From NCBI GenBank assembly GCA_033819885.1, contig JAQYUZ010000002.1, forward strand, positions 496,001 to 560,000: a stretch of DNA of 64,000 nt. Reading direction: 5' to 3'. Within the stretch, counting starts at the first letter, position 1. Each line of letters begins with the position of its first letter. This document shows, piece by piece, positions 9,849 to 23,214 of this stretch. The DNA is from Microbotryomycetes sp. JL201. Lineage: Eukaryota > Basidiomycota > Microbotryomycetes. The notes under the pieces were generated by a model, which searched no databases, was not told the origin of the DNA, and saw only the letters and a program-made list of their open reading frames with translations. Both the position numbers and the translations under genes were made by a program.

Positions 9849-10186
9849 CAAAAGTGGGAGCAAGTGACTGGTGAGTACGCTCGATGAGCATCAGGTTCTC
9901 GTCGGTCAGAACTGACATGGTGCACTCAGACCTTCGCGAACGACATAGCCCTTCTCTTCAAGCAGCAATGATGACATTTCAGATAGCTTTACAGTCCATA
10001 GGGTAGTCAGCTGGTAGTACTTTCCCCTCGGCAATGGATATGCATGCATGCACGCAGTCGGTCTTGGGTTTTTTGCGGTCCATGCGCCAGACTCCTAAAA
10101 GTCTTCGCGAAACGCCGACGGGCCGAGAGGCACGTGGGCCTTGCACCGCTTTCAGTCAAGTGATGCGTTTTTGCCAAGCCGCTAGC

Positions 10187-10196
10187 TATATAAATA
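10187..10196 (+). promoter_or_regulatory. TATA box (TATATAAATA)
   Basis: A full TATA element 105 bases upstream of the small gene at 10301, followed by a CT-rich leader (CTTTCCTTTCTCCTTC). It is the clearest TATA box I see in the window and suggests strong or regulated transcription. Confidence 0.6.
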
Positions 10197-10300
10197 CACA
10201 CGTGCGCGTCAGAGGATCTTAAGTGGGGCCGAACGAGCGGATCAGATCCTTCAGCGCGCGACTTTCCTTTCTCCTTCATCACTGCACCTTCCTCAAAAAC

Positions 10301-10451
10301 ATGCAAAACTCGCCACTGACCAATGTCCGCCTCAAGCCGTCGACGCTTCCGTGAGTATCGACGCGTTCTACCCGGTCGTTTCTGCCCGCTGACCTGTGCA
10401 AGCCTCGTCAGCACGAACAAGGAGAACAAAGGGACGGGCAAACAGACTTAG
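10301..10451 (+). CDS. Very small protein with a KEN-like motif
   Basis: ATG at 10301 reads MQNSPLTNVRLKPSTLP, then an intron (GTGAGT at 10351, GCTGACC branch at 10389), then TNKENKGTGKQT and a stop at 10451: about 30 residues. Two acceptors, AG at 10402 and CAG at 10411, keep the same frame and differ by three residues (LVS). The KEN triplet is a known signal for anaphase-promoting complex substrates, but in so short a protein this is only suggestive. TATA box, leader and intron all argue for a real transcript. No family recognised. Confidence 0.45.
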
Positions 10452-10659
10452 GTCACGGCGTCGTAGCCGGCCTCAATGATCGGAATCAACTTTCAGTTTC
10501 AAACTCTCCAATGTGAGTTTGGACAGCTGCCGTCTGATCACCGACGACTGACGCGACTCGCTTCTAGTTCTCCTGTAGACTCTTAGCTCGAAGCAATACT
10601 TGCATCGGTCCTAGACGACCACGACCACCATCCAATTCACCGGGCAATCCAACTGTCGG

Positions 10660-10835
10660 AGTCCGTGGCCGTACCTAGGGTTCCCTCGTTGTGGCATCAA
10701 GCCAGCTCTTGTTTGTGCCGGCTCCCTCGAGAAAGGGTAGTTGTATACTTCTGCACACATCTGGCTATTGCAGACGAACAAGACGAGGTTGAAAGGTGCG
10801 GTCGGTCAAGATGCATATTATTGCTATCGGGCGAT
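10660..10835 (-). pseudogene. Inverted decayed copy of the small gene at 12984
   Basis: On the minus strand the frame MHLDRPHLSTSSCSSAI, then CVQKY, matches YFDRPHLSASSSSAA and CVQKYAAGG of the plus-strand gene near 12990-13070. About 110 bases are alignable by eye at roughly three quarters identity, and the single length difference (9 bases) is in frame. The reading stops shortly after, so this is a truncated paralogue. The two copies flank the APA2/glutaredoxin pair in opposite orientation. Confidence 0.55.
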
Positions 10836-10999
10836 CTCTTTTTGTGTAGTTACGCCTAGTTTTGAAGCGTCCGTCTGAGCCTCGAAATACTAACAGGTCC
10901 GCGGCTCTGCGTTTCGCCCCTAAGCACGGACGGCGAATGACGGTCCCACGACTGGCAAACGCGTTCTTACAATTGCAGTGAAAAGGTGTGTGGAGCTTC

Positions 11000-12410
11000 T
11001 CAGGGTGATGTTTCCGGCGGCTCCGTTGAAGCAGGTACCGCGCCTGCAAGCTCTTTGCCCTCTCCCTTGACTTCATCACGGCTCTCACCCGCCGCAACTG
11101 GCCTGTAAGCGACACCCTGCAGGACGCGCAGTACGCCTATTTCCTGCACAGCCTGCAGCGCGGATGAAGACTTGACGAGAAGCATGCCTGCGAACCCGAG
11201 CGAGTTTACTGAAACTCTCTCGCGGTTCGGCAACTCGTAGTCTTCTGCCATGCGCGGCACAATCTGCATGTATGACAGTGTCATGATGACGTTGTACGAG
11301 AGCGACGACAGCTTGATAGCAGTCTGTCCGTCGCCATGCGCCAATCTTCTCAAATGCTCGATCATCAAATCGAGGAGAGGTAAAAAGGTCCGTGCAAAGT
11401 ACGCGGGCCAAGATTGCTGGGATGAGACGTGTCAGGATGCGCTCAGCCTGAGACAGAGGTTTTGGTTTTTTTTTTTCTTTTACCTGGTCTTGCGGTGGTG
11501 ACAGAATCGTCGTGAAATTCGCATAAGGCAGCGGCAGCTGGAAAGGATCTCCTGAAGGGTTCCAAGATGTCAGCAGATCATCAAACATCTCTTTCTGCGT
11601 GCACGCACTTGGGTTTGAGGGCTTGTTGTCCTCGATGAACGTGTCGAAAGGTGCGGTTCCGTTGGGCAGCGGAATGAACTGCAGATGCTTGTGAGGCTGC
11701 GACGCGCCTGTGTGAGGTGATAGTTGATCATTGTGTCTGTGTAGGGGCGTGACACGCTAACCTGATAACGGCCCGCAGTTGAAAAACGCCAGGTGCTTCT
11801 CTCTTGCGCCAAGCTGCTTCAAGATAGAATACGTTGCAACAAGCTCGAGTGGCGTGAGCGGTGCAGTTTGAGGCGCAAAATCTTTTGTCACGAGCAGGAA
11901 ATGTCTTGGCGTGACGCAAAATTTGTTGAGCTGTCGAAAGACGAGCTGGTTAGCTTTGCAACAAGTTTCCGCGGAAATTCAAGCTACTCACGAGTACAGC
12001 AAAGCGCTCGCCTGTTGTGTCTCTTTCATCCTCACGGACGACGTCTTCTGTCACGAACAGACCCTCCTGGTAGGGTGCAGCAAACGGATCCGGCTTGTCC
12101 TTGACAGGCCGGGCTCCCTCAGTTGTGGTGCTTGGATCCGTAGGCTTTTTCTGAAGTGCTGGTGCAAACCTGATCTCAAACTGGCGAAGTGCAGCGAGTG
12201 TCAGACGTTCTGACGACTCGGCAAGTCACGTGCTGAACTGACGGGGATGCCTGTCGCTGCGTCGTCCGCGTCGACAACGTCGCTCTCGGTGAAGAGTACA
12301 TGCTGCTTGTCAAGGGCTTGCTTATATGCCGCCTTGATCTTGGACGCGAGGTTTTCGAACGGCATGTGAAGGTTGGTGCGAAGTTGAGGTCGCGCTTGTC
12401 CCTTTGCCAT
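11000..12410 (-). CDS. APA2: Ap4A phosphorylase (ATP adenylyltransferase)
   Basis: Cleaves diadenosine tetraphosphate with phosphate to ATP and ADP, limiting Ap4A. Minus-strand exons read MAKGQARPQLRTNLHMPF, NKFCVTPRHFLLVTKDF, FFNCGPLSGASQPHKHLQF (the HxHxQ-type histidine motif of the HIT-like fold; the active site is in PHKHLQFIPLP), LPYANF, and a C-terminal half SYNVIMTLSYMQIVPR and VSVNSLGFAGMLLVKSS, all typical of fungal APA1/APA2. At least four introns. The start at 12410 is chosen as the first ATG of the conserved frame; a second Met lies 15 residues in. It is head to head with the glutaredoxin gene at 11 bases. Confidence 0.92.
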
Positions 12411-12421
12411 CGACTCGCGCC
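12411..12421. promoter_or_regulatory. 11-base gap between divergent start codons
   Basis: The minus-strand ATG of the Ap4A phosphorylase ends at 12408-12410 and the plus-strand ATG of the glutaredoxin begins at 12422. Only CGACTCGCGCC separates them, so each leader must overlap the other gene's coding sequence unless translation starts at later Met codons (both proteins have one within 15 residues). Confidence 0.7.
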
Positions 12422-12847
12422 ATGAATTACCTTCGCGCTGTCTACAACTCGTTCATGCCGCGTGCAACATCCCCGGAAGATGTTGCCAAAGCACGCGAGC
12501 TTGTCGAAGTGAGTCGCTAGTGATTATCGCTGGCTCTTTGGCTCATTACCGCGCTTCCGCAGAATATGATCTTGTCTTCGCGCGTGGCCGTCTTTTCAAA
12601 AAGCTACTGCCCCTATTGCACCGAAGCGAAACGGATTTTGCAGGCGGAGACCGGTGGCGAAGGCGTCACCGTTCTCGAGTTGGACCAGAGGGCAGATGGA
12701 TCAGTGATTCAACAATATCTTGCAGAGCGAGCACAACAGACAAAAGTGACGGTGCCGCAGATCTATATCCGGCAGCAGCTGAGAGGAGGTTGCTCTGAGC
12801 TCAAAGCAATCCAGAGCCAGGGCAAGCTTGCCGGCATGCTTGCCTGA
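12422..12847 (+). CDS. Dithiol glutaredoxin (CPYC)
   Basis: Glutathione-dependent thiol-disulfide oxidoreductase. Exon 1 (MNYLRAVYNSFMPRATS to LVE) and exon 2 are joined across a 54-base intron (12509-12562). The product of about 120 residues has the active site SKSYCPYCTEAKRIL, the TVPQIYI cis-proline step and GGCSELKAIQSQGKL, the glutathione-binding GG..D-like end. There is no obvious signal peptide, so it is probably cytosolic; the N-terminus is slightly long for the family, and a start at Met12 is possible. Divergent from the Ap4A phosphorylase. Confidence 0.93.
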
Positions 12848-12983
12848 GACACTAGAACAGAATAGATCCCTCAGCAGATTGTTGAACAGCATATGTGAAG
12901 CAATTGCCTATACGATACAACGTCGACTGAGCGGAGCCTTGCATGCACGAGGAGCAAAGCTCTACGAGGGTCCGACAGCAGCA

Positions 12984-13387
12984 ATGTGTACTTTGACCGA
13001 CCGCACCTTTCAGCTTCGTCTTCATCCGCTGCTCCCATGTATCAGCCAGAATGTGTGCAGAAGTATGCAGCTGGGGGCCGCCCAGGCCGTTCCTCCTGGT
13101 CAGTCGGGTGGAACTCCATTGCTGAGACTCGGGCTGATTCTATTCCACCGAATGGACCTTCAGGTTCTGACGTCGCCAAAGCGATCCGCTTGGCCGCCGC
13201 CAGCCTCAAAGAAGCCTCAAACATGTTTCATGCCGTCAAAGTCAGGCTAGACAACATTTGTGCCGCGAACGGCTCGTCATCGTTCGCGGCCGAGCAGTTG
13301 ACGCAATATAGCGGCGCAATCGATCAATTGATATCACTCGTAGTCGTCTGGACCGGTGCATGCAGATTGCCTCGGCAAAGGACTTGA
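12984..13387 (+). CDS. Small protein, unknown, with inverted paralogue
   Basis: The conserved frame reads YFDRPHLSASSSSAAPM, PECVQKYAAGGRPG, SDVAKAIRLAAASLKEAS, NMFHAVKVRLDNICAANG and AEQLTQYSGAIDQLISL: a Ser-rich start followed by a helical, Ala-rich body. The exact start is uncertain. ATG at 12984 is in another frame and would need an intron, while ATG 13037 (MYQPEC) is in frame. The end is also unsure, since a splice near 13340 is possible. A decayed copy of its 5' part lies inverted at 10660-10835. No family recognised. Confidence 0.45.
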
Positions 13388-13409
13388 ATAGTACAGTTTG
13401 AATTGGCAA

Positions 13410-13745
13410 CTAGTCAATCCAAGGCAGTTTAGCCACAAAGCAGCTGCTCGAACTCGCTGTAACAGAACTCGTAAGGGGAAGCTGTGACTGATCAGATATA
13501 GCTGCTGCTGCGCTGTGGCTTTTATCTTGCTCGGCATTCCCATTGTTCTCTCGGTTCGGACTTTGTAGGGGGCTGAGGAAACTTGCGTCTTCAAGAGGAG
13601 CCCGTGTGCTGCCGCTTGCGAGAGCGTCCGACGGCCCGCCCGAGCCATGGTCAGTGTCGAATTCTTCATGGGCGTGAGAGGTAAAATGAGCTAGGGGAGG
13701 AAGAAGCGTTGACGGACGTCGGACCGCTCTTGAGCTCCACTTCAA
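13410..13745 (-). CDS. C-terminal exon of an unassigned minus-strand gene
   Basis: A minus-strand open stretch reads EEFDTDHGSGGPSDALASG, LEDASFLSPLQSPNREN and LPLTSSVTASSSSCFVAK, ending LPWID with a stop at 13410. Composition (acidic, Ser/Pro-rich, no odd residues) is that of a disordered protein tail. Upstream exons should lie between 13750 and 14330 on the same strand, where several overlapping frames are open but none is convincing. They would face the first exon of the receptor at 14368. Confidence 0.3.
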   Translation of the reverse strand: MKWSSRAVRRPSTLLPPLAHFTSHAHEEFDTDHGSGGPSDALASGSTRAPLEDASFLSPLQSPNRENNGNAEQDKSHSAAAAISDQSQLPLTSSVTASSSSCFVAKLPWID

Positions 13746-14367
13746 GATTCTCTAACGCACACACATGGATCGGCCGCTGATTTGGAAGTTGTCATTGCTT
13801 GACCAGAATCTGTGCAAGACCCGCAAGCCAGAACCGGCAAGATTCAAAGGGGTAGGCTGTTGATGGCTTCGATCGTAGCCTGCAAGTGAGTCTGCCCAAC
13901 TTGAGCTGCCAAATGCGTGACCCTCCGATACCCGTAGGATTACGAAGGTACAGAGCACGGAGGGAAAGGCGTGTGGACTCGTTCTTCTCGTGTGGATGAA
14001 GCGATGGCACCGAAAGCAAAGCTCGACTATTCCTTCCCATGCGATGTTGCAAGGGTTTCCTCCCTTCCAAAGCAAAGACAATCCAGCCCAATGTGTAGCG
14101 ATTCGTGGACTCCAGCGTATATAGCGATCCGTGATTTTCATCTCGTGAGGGAGTATTTTTGGCTTCGGGTTCGCCGCGCCTGTCGTCCGCCTCCGAGATT
14201 GCTGAACACGAGTCGAGCTGTGCAAGCGTAGAGCGCGGTGCCTTCGTGAAAGCTTTGAAGCAATCTCGAAAGCGCTTGAAGCACGCTCGACATCTGTGGC
14301 CACGGCGATCGATACAGAAGAACGGCCTTGTTGACATCGGACGCCCGTCCGCGTGCTGCGGCCCGCC

Positions 14368-16089
14368 ATGGCACTACCAGCCCCAAGCAACACCGCCGTC
14401 ATAGTCAACACTGTCATTTGCGGGTTGGTGAGCTCTTGCATGCCGTCGCACTTCGGGCAATCGATGTAGGCAGACCCGTGGCTCCAGAGGTGGCTGATAG
14501 CCTTTTTTCTCCTGTAGTCCTTTCTCGGCGGGGCGGGCATCGTGCTAGGCTATTTCTTTACAACAGCAGTCGGAGGCAACAGACTACGACAACGGGTGGT
14601 TCTCGGTTTAGGCATCGCCGACTTGATCCAGGCAATCGTCATCATGTGAGGGGCCCGAGCGTTCTGTCTTTGACCCTAGCGCTAACGTATTTGAGTGTCC
14701 ATAAGTGTCGCAAGTGCAATACATCTAGCGGGCAGATCATTCGAAACCAACAGTCCTGGCTGCAACAGCACCGCGTTCTTGTATCAGACTACGACCGTCG
14801 TTAACTCTGCCTGGACCGCTACGATTGCTTTGATCACGTTCATGACCCTTGTATATCCTTTGTCGCCGTTGACAGCCGCGTTTGAACACCATCTCGCCGT
14901 GTACATTGTCTGGGGCATCGTTTGGATGCTAGGTATTGTCCCCGCCGTTTTCGGAGCAGTGAGTTCTGCTTGACGGCGCCTGACAGCCACAAATCGAGTT
15001 TGGACTGACTTCTCGTTCGCTCAGATATTCTTCGACTCGGTCGACAGCACGGGCGGGATCTGTTGGTACCGGAATGGATCCCTCCAGTCTAAGCTCATGA
15101 TTTTCGTGCCACGCGCGGTTGCCCTTTCCAGCGTTATTGTTCTATGTGAGCCTTGCTCTCGATGCCCCGGGGAGCATCTACTCACAACGTGCCACATTTA
15201 CAGATGGCTCGCTCTTCATCTACCTACGACGGCGTGATTTGAGTCTGCTGCATATGTCTTCCGACAGCGTCGTCGACCCGGATAATGATGCCGACGCCAA
15301 CGGCAGACGCTTATCGCTTGTTCGAGTTGGCGAAAGATTTAACGCGTGGCGACGCAGATCATCAACAACGCACGTCGGATCGATCAGCGAGCACCTGCAA
15401 AGCCGAGGCGTTGGTGGATCTGAGGGACCTTGGCCGCCGCGCAGGCCATCTCAAGACCGCACAAGAGGCTCATTCATACATATTGGACTAAACGACAACG
15501 GAGACAGCAGCTCAAACGACGAGTCCGCTCCTTCGTCCGAGTTCGCAGACCTTCCGGCTCGCGATACTCGGCCTACAGCGGTCAAGCGCGGGAGCACCAC
15601 ATTTGAGGACAACATCCGGATGTCGCAACCGGCGTCACATCGCGCCTCGGTGCAGCTTCCGAGAATCAAGAGGCTCTCGGCACGGCAGATCAATCGCAGA
15701 TTATCTTTGCTCATGATGTTGTGTGAGACAATCTCGCTGGAAAGTGACATCTGCGGCTAATCGATTGGTCAACAGACCCTATCGCGTATCTACTTTTATT
15801 CAGCGTGTCTGTTGGACGCCTGATCTCGCAACTCGTCAGTTCCAAGCCCGCGCATCCCGCCCTCACCAATATATCTCGGTTAGTCCCTCAACATCTGTAA
15901 AAGTTCACTAGGATGCTCATGATTCCCTTGCGGGATGTCAGGTGGCTCGTTTTCGGACAAGGTCAATCCGAAAGAACAAATAGCCGCGGGTTTCGACTGA
16001 CCCACTTTACTTGTACAGGTTTCGTCGACGGTGCTCTCTACTTCGTCATTGAATACTTGTTCCGGCGATCAACTCGTGGGCGGACATGA
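14368..16089 (+). CDS. Seven-helix receptor, Git3/carbon-sensor type
   Basis: Likely plasma-membrane G-protein-coupled receptor. The start at 14368 reads MALPAPSNTAVIVN. Splicing seven or so short introns gives helix 1 GLSFLGGAGIVLGYFF, helix 2 LGLGIADLIQAIVII, an extracellular loop with Cys (NSPGCNSTAF), helix 3 NSAWTATIALITFMTLVYP, helix 4 YIVWGIVWMLGIVPAVFGA, a second loop GGICWYRNG, helix 5 VALSSVIVLYYGSLFIY, a long polar third cytoplasmic loop of about 160 residues (RRRDLSLLH to RINRRL region), helix 6 YPIAYLLLFSVSVGRLI and helix 7 FVDGALYFVIEYLF, ending RRSTRGRT. The layout matches fungal glucose/amino-acid or cAMP-type receptors; the ligand cannot be told from sequence. The first exon overlaps an antisense open frame that I consider spurious. 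Confidence 0.8.
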
Positions 16090-16479
16090 TTTCTTCATTT
16101 GGCATTGTCATTGTCAAGATTTTAGCTCGACTGGTTCAACTTGTTGCTTTCATTATTTTTCTGTGTTGTAGAAACTATGCAACTATATACGAATCTCGAG
16201 GTTGATAAACCCACACGCGTTTGAAGCCGCATGCCCACGTACGTTCGTTCCTTCTCGACACTTCGACCCAACTGGCGACTCGCGTTCTCTTGCACAGTAC
16301 AGCACAACGAACAGTACCGGTCGCTCAACACACTTGAGCGTCACGTGCACAGCGGTGTAGCCTCGTAACACGTGAGAATTCCGCAAGCAAATCGGTGGCA
16401 CAAAGCCATTGCTCTGGAAGCCTGTGTTCCCAGTGCTGACTCATTCGGGCCTGCCTGGGTATACATTCAGTCCGCCAAC
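16090..16479. other. Intergenic, nothing recognised
   Basis: About 390 bases between the receptor and the RRM gene. A T-rich stretch near 16140-16165 probably belongs to the receptor 3' region. Short open frames on both strands have no coding character. Confidence 0.5.
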
Positions 16480-17356
16480 ATGAGTTCGGTATGTTGGACT
16501 TGTGACCAGCCGGCCCTGTGCCGGAAGGTGTTCGAAGTCGGACGGGAGCGCTTCCTTGATTAGACCTCTCGAGCTCAGAAATCCCTGATGCAGCAGACCG
16601 TGACCTCCACTCCGTCTCCATCGATGACTGCCCTGGAAATAAGCGAGCTGAGCTGGGTTCGCTCATTCCGTGACATTCAATTGCCAACCCCGACCTCAGA
16701 CTTTGATGTTGCTTTGGCACGTGCAGTGGACGGCGGACAGCCAGCTGCGTGACATGTGCGGAGAAGCTGGAGTTGAAGTCTCTATCGACAATGTCTTTCT
16801 GAGCGAGCATAAAGTCAATGGTAAATCAAAAGGGTGAGCATCAAAGCTTCCGCAAGCGAATTATCTCGCACTACTTCCGCTGAGGAAATGGGTCATAATA
16901 GACTGTGTTGCATAGAGACAGGCAACGCGGCCAAGGCCCAGACCATTCTTACGTGGCTGCAACAACGAGACTTCCAGTTTCAAGGCAAAAGCGTGATCGC
17001 TCGTCTCGTGCCCGCTACTCTGGGCAGCAACCCTTTCGCCACGTTGCCGAAAGGTGGGCCATTATTTTCCGCTGATATGTATGAAGAGTGACATCGCATG
17101 TTCTGGCGCATTCCCATGGGCGACCTACAGAGCCGGCTCGCGACAATCGCGCCTCGCGTGTAGTGTCAGGGCCAGCCACCTTTGGAAAGAAGTTGCGCCA
17201 AGAGCCGCTTGATCGTGTCGGTAAGAGTGACGCGCTACGTGAGCAGGCCTCAGAAAGGATTCCGCCATTCACAAACCTCAGCTCACAGAACGCGTGTTGC
17301 CACCTCACGTCGGAGGGGGCCCGGACCCTGTCAATTTCATCAAAGACTGTCAGTGA
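16480..17356 (+). CDS. RRM protein, CFIm68/CPSF6-like
   Basis: Probable mRNA 3'-end processing factor. MSS (16480), an intron starting GTATGT, then KSLMQQTVTSTPSPS. After another intron the single RRM reads LLWHVQWTADSQLRDM, VSIDNVFLSEHKVNGKSKG (RNP1-like), YIETGNAAKAQTILTWL and QFQGKSVIARLVPATLGSN, PFATLPKGG. The W-T-x-D-x-x-L start and NGKSKG are typical of the CFIm68 family. Downstream exons read EPARDNRASRVVSGPATFG and probably GGGPDPVNFIKDCQ with a stop at 17356; the 3' exons are uncertain, and a stop at 17091 would follow if the intron at 17054 is retained. It lies 250 bases upstream of PEX1 in the same direction. Confidence 0.65.
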
Positions 17357-17604
17357 CAAGTCCGAACGATTCGGATGATCAGTTCATCTAGGCGCTATTG
17401 CGTGCTTGTCCGTGACGTTCAGCTTGAAATCTAAAGTGCACTTTGAAGAGATGCGTCACGTAAACTGAAGTGTTTGAGAAGCGACCGCACCGCCATGTAA
17501 CGCGTCCATCTGGAATAACGATCAAAATGGACCGGCTGCTGTTGGAAGCCGAGCGCGAAGCTGTCAGCGCCGGTTTTCCAGTGCCTCGCTACAGGGGATC
17601 AAGC

Positions 17605-21844
<4,240 letters not shown>

Positions 21845-23214
21845 AGCATTTGTGTTGTTGTTTGCAATGGCAGCGGGCAAGATCGCGCAACGCAAGACCA
21901 TTCTTCGTTTCGGGCTGAGTTCATTTCGCACGTGCGCGCCTCGTGCGTTACCGAGAAAAAACGGAAGCGCCCTCGGAACCTGCCTGATGCGAGAGAGGTA
22001 TCCGAGACGCGTACGAAGAACAGAGTATGCGACGGGTAATACTTTCTTTCTGTCCGCCAGAGCATGCATGCTTGACCTACTCCAGATGGCATTCACTTTT
22101 CCGCAGCAGAGCTAGAAGCGCGGCCGTGTGGCGGGGGGGCAAAGTTCGAGTGCGATCAGTGATTCGAGTCGTAGCCGGGCTACGAAAGAAGGTGAAATGA
22201 CCAGCGCAATATTCGCATGTTAGACGTGTGAACTCTGTCGTGCTGCGTTGAGACGCCGAGATGCGTGGACGAAGCAACTCGCCGGCCGCGATTAAAGACG
22301 AGGAAAACGGTACTGTTGCGACGATACGTGCACTCGTTCGGGGTCATCTTTGGCAGCTTGTCTTTTGCTTTGAGTTGCATGTCAGCTTGGAACGGCGTAG
22401 ACAACAAATGGTTCAAGGTGGCGTAAACGGTTAAACGCGGCACGCGACTTTGCTGAGCCGAGTCGTTCTTTCTTCTGCGATGTATGCTGCGATGCATTCG
22501 GCCATATGAACAAGCGTCTGCGATAAACTGCCATGTGCAATACAGTTGCACGCTCTGTCTCGCTTTTGGTCGCGCTTCAAGGGGCAGGCGGAGATTCGTT
22601 TCGCCAGAAGCGAAACCGGAGCCGCAGCGCAAAGGGGCAAGGAAAAAGCGGGGCCGCGTTAAAGAAGGCTGCCTGATTTGGCGTGCCTCCATCGTTCGAG
22701 GCTCGTAGTTGGCTTCTAGCACAAACTTGTTTGCGGGCATTTGGTGTATGTGACACGTCCAACACGCTTCTGCGCAACCACAGCAAGACGCCCGAAAGAG
22801 ACTGTTTACCCGAGAGTTAAATTCCATTGAAGGAATTTGAAGCTCATGATGATTGTCCTGTTTGATGTCCGTGCCTGTCGCCACGTGATCGTCGGATTTA
22901 ACAGCGGGTGCCTTGAAACCGATCGCCTTGAATCGGCTGCGGCGCGCCCTTCGCCGTCGCCCGCCCGCCGCCCGTCCGTGCAGGGGCGACGGTTTCGCCT
23001 GAATGTGCTTTGCCTCGCACTTTCTTTGCTCACTGCTCGCACACATTCCGGACGTCGGAGGTTGGCAGAAACGCATTTGCCCTATTGCCACTCACAGCAC
23101 CCGCTCGCGCACTCTCGCCAACGTATCATCTTCAGTGACCGTGGCCTTTCAACGGCTCGAACGTCTCCGCGTCGGTTCCGTGAAAAATCTCGACCCAACC
23201 TTGCGCCGGCGACG
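21845..23214. other. Long intergenic region upstream of the Zn2Cys6 gene
   Basis: About 1.4 kb, the longest gene-free stretch of the right-hand 45 kb. No protein-like plus-strand exon. A 303-codon minus-strand frame (22180-23091) is open but lacks domain-like content. The last 250 bases are GC-rich and CT-rich (CGCCCTTCGCCGTCGCCCGCC), suiting a promoter and long leader of the regulator starting at 23215. Confidence 0.5.

Noticed and set aside
13752-14540. 262-codon minus-strand frame opposite the receptor's first exon
   Set aside because: The plus-strand exon there encodes a clear first transmembrane helix with good splice sites; the antisense frame has no support beyond being open.
22180-23091. 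303-codon minus-strand open frame between PEX1 and the zinc-cluster gene
   Set aside because: Composition is rich in Arg, Cys and His with no domain-like segment, and it lies in the expected promoter and leader of the regulator. Long chance frames are common at this GC content.
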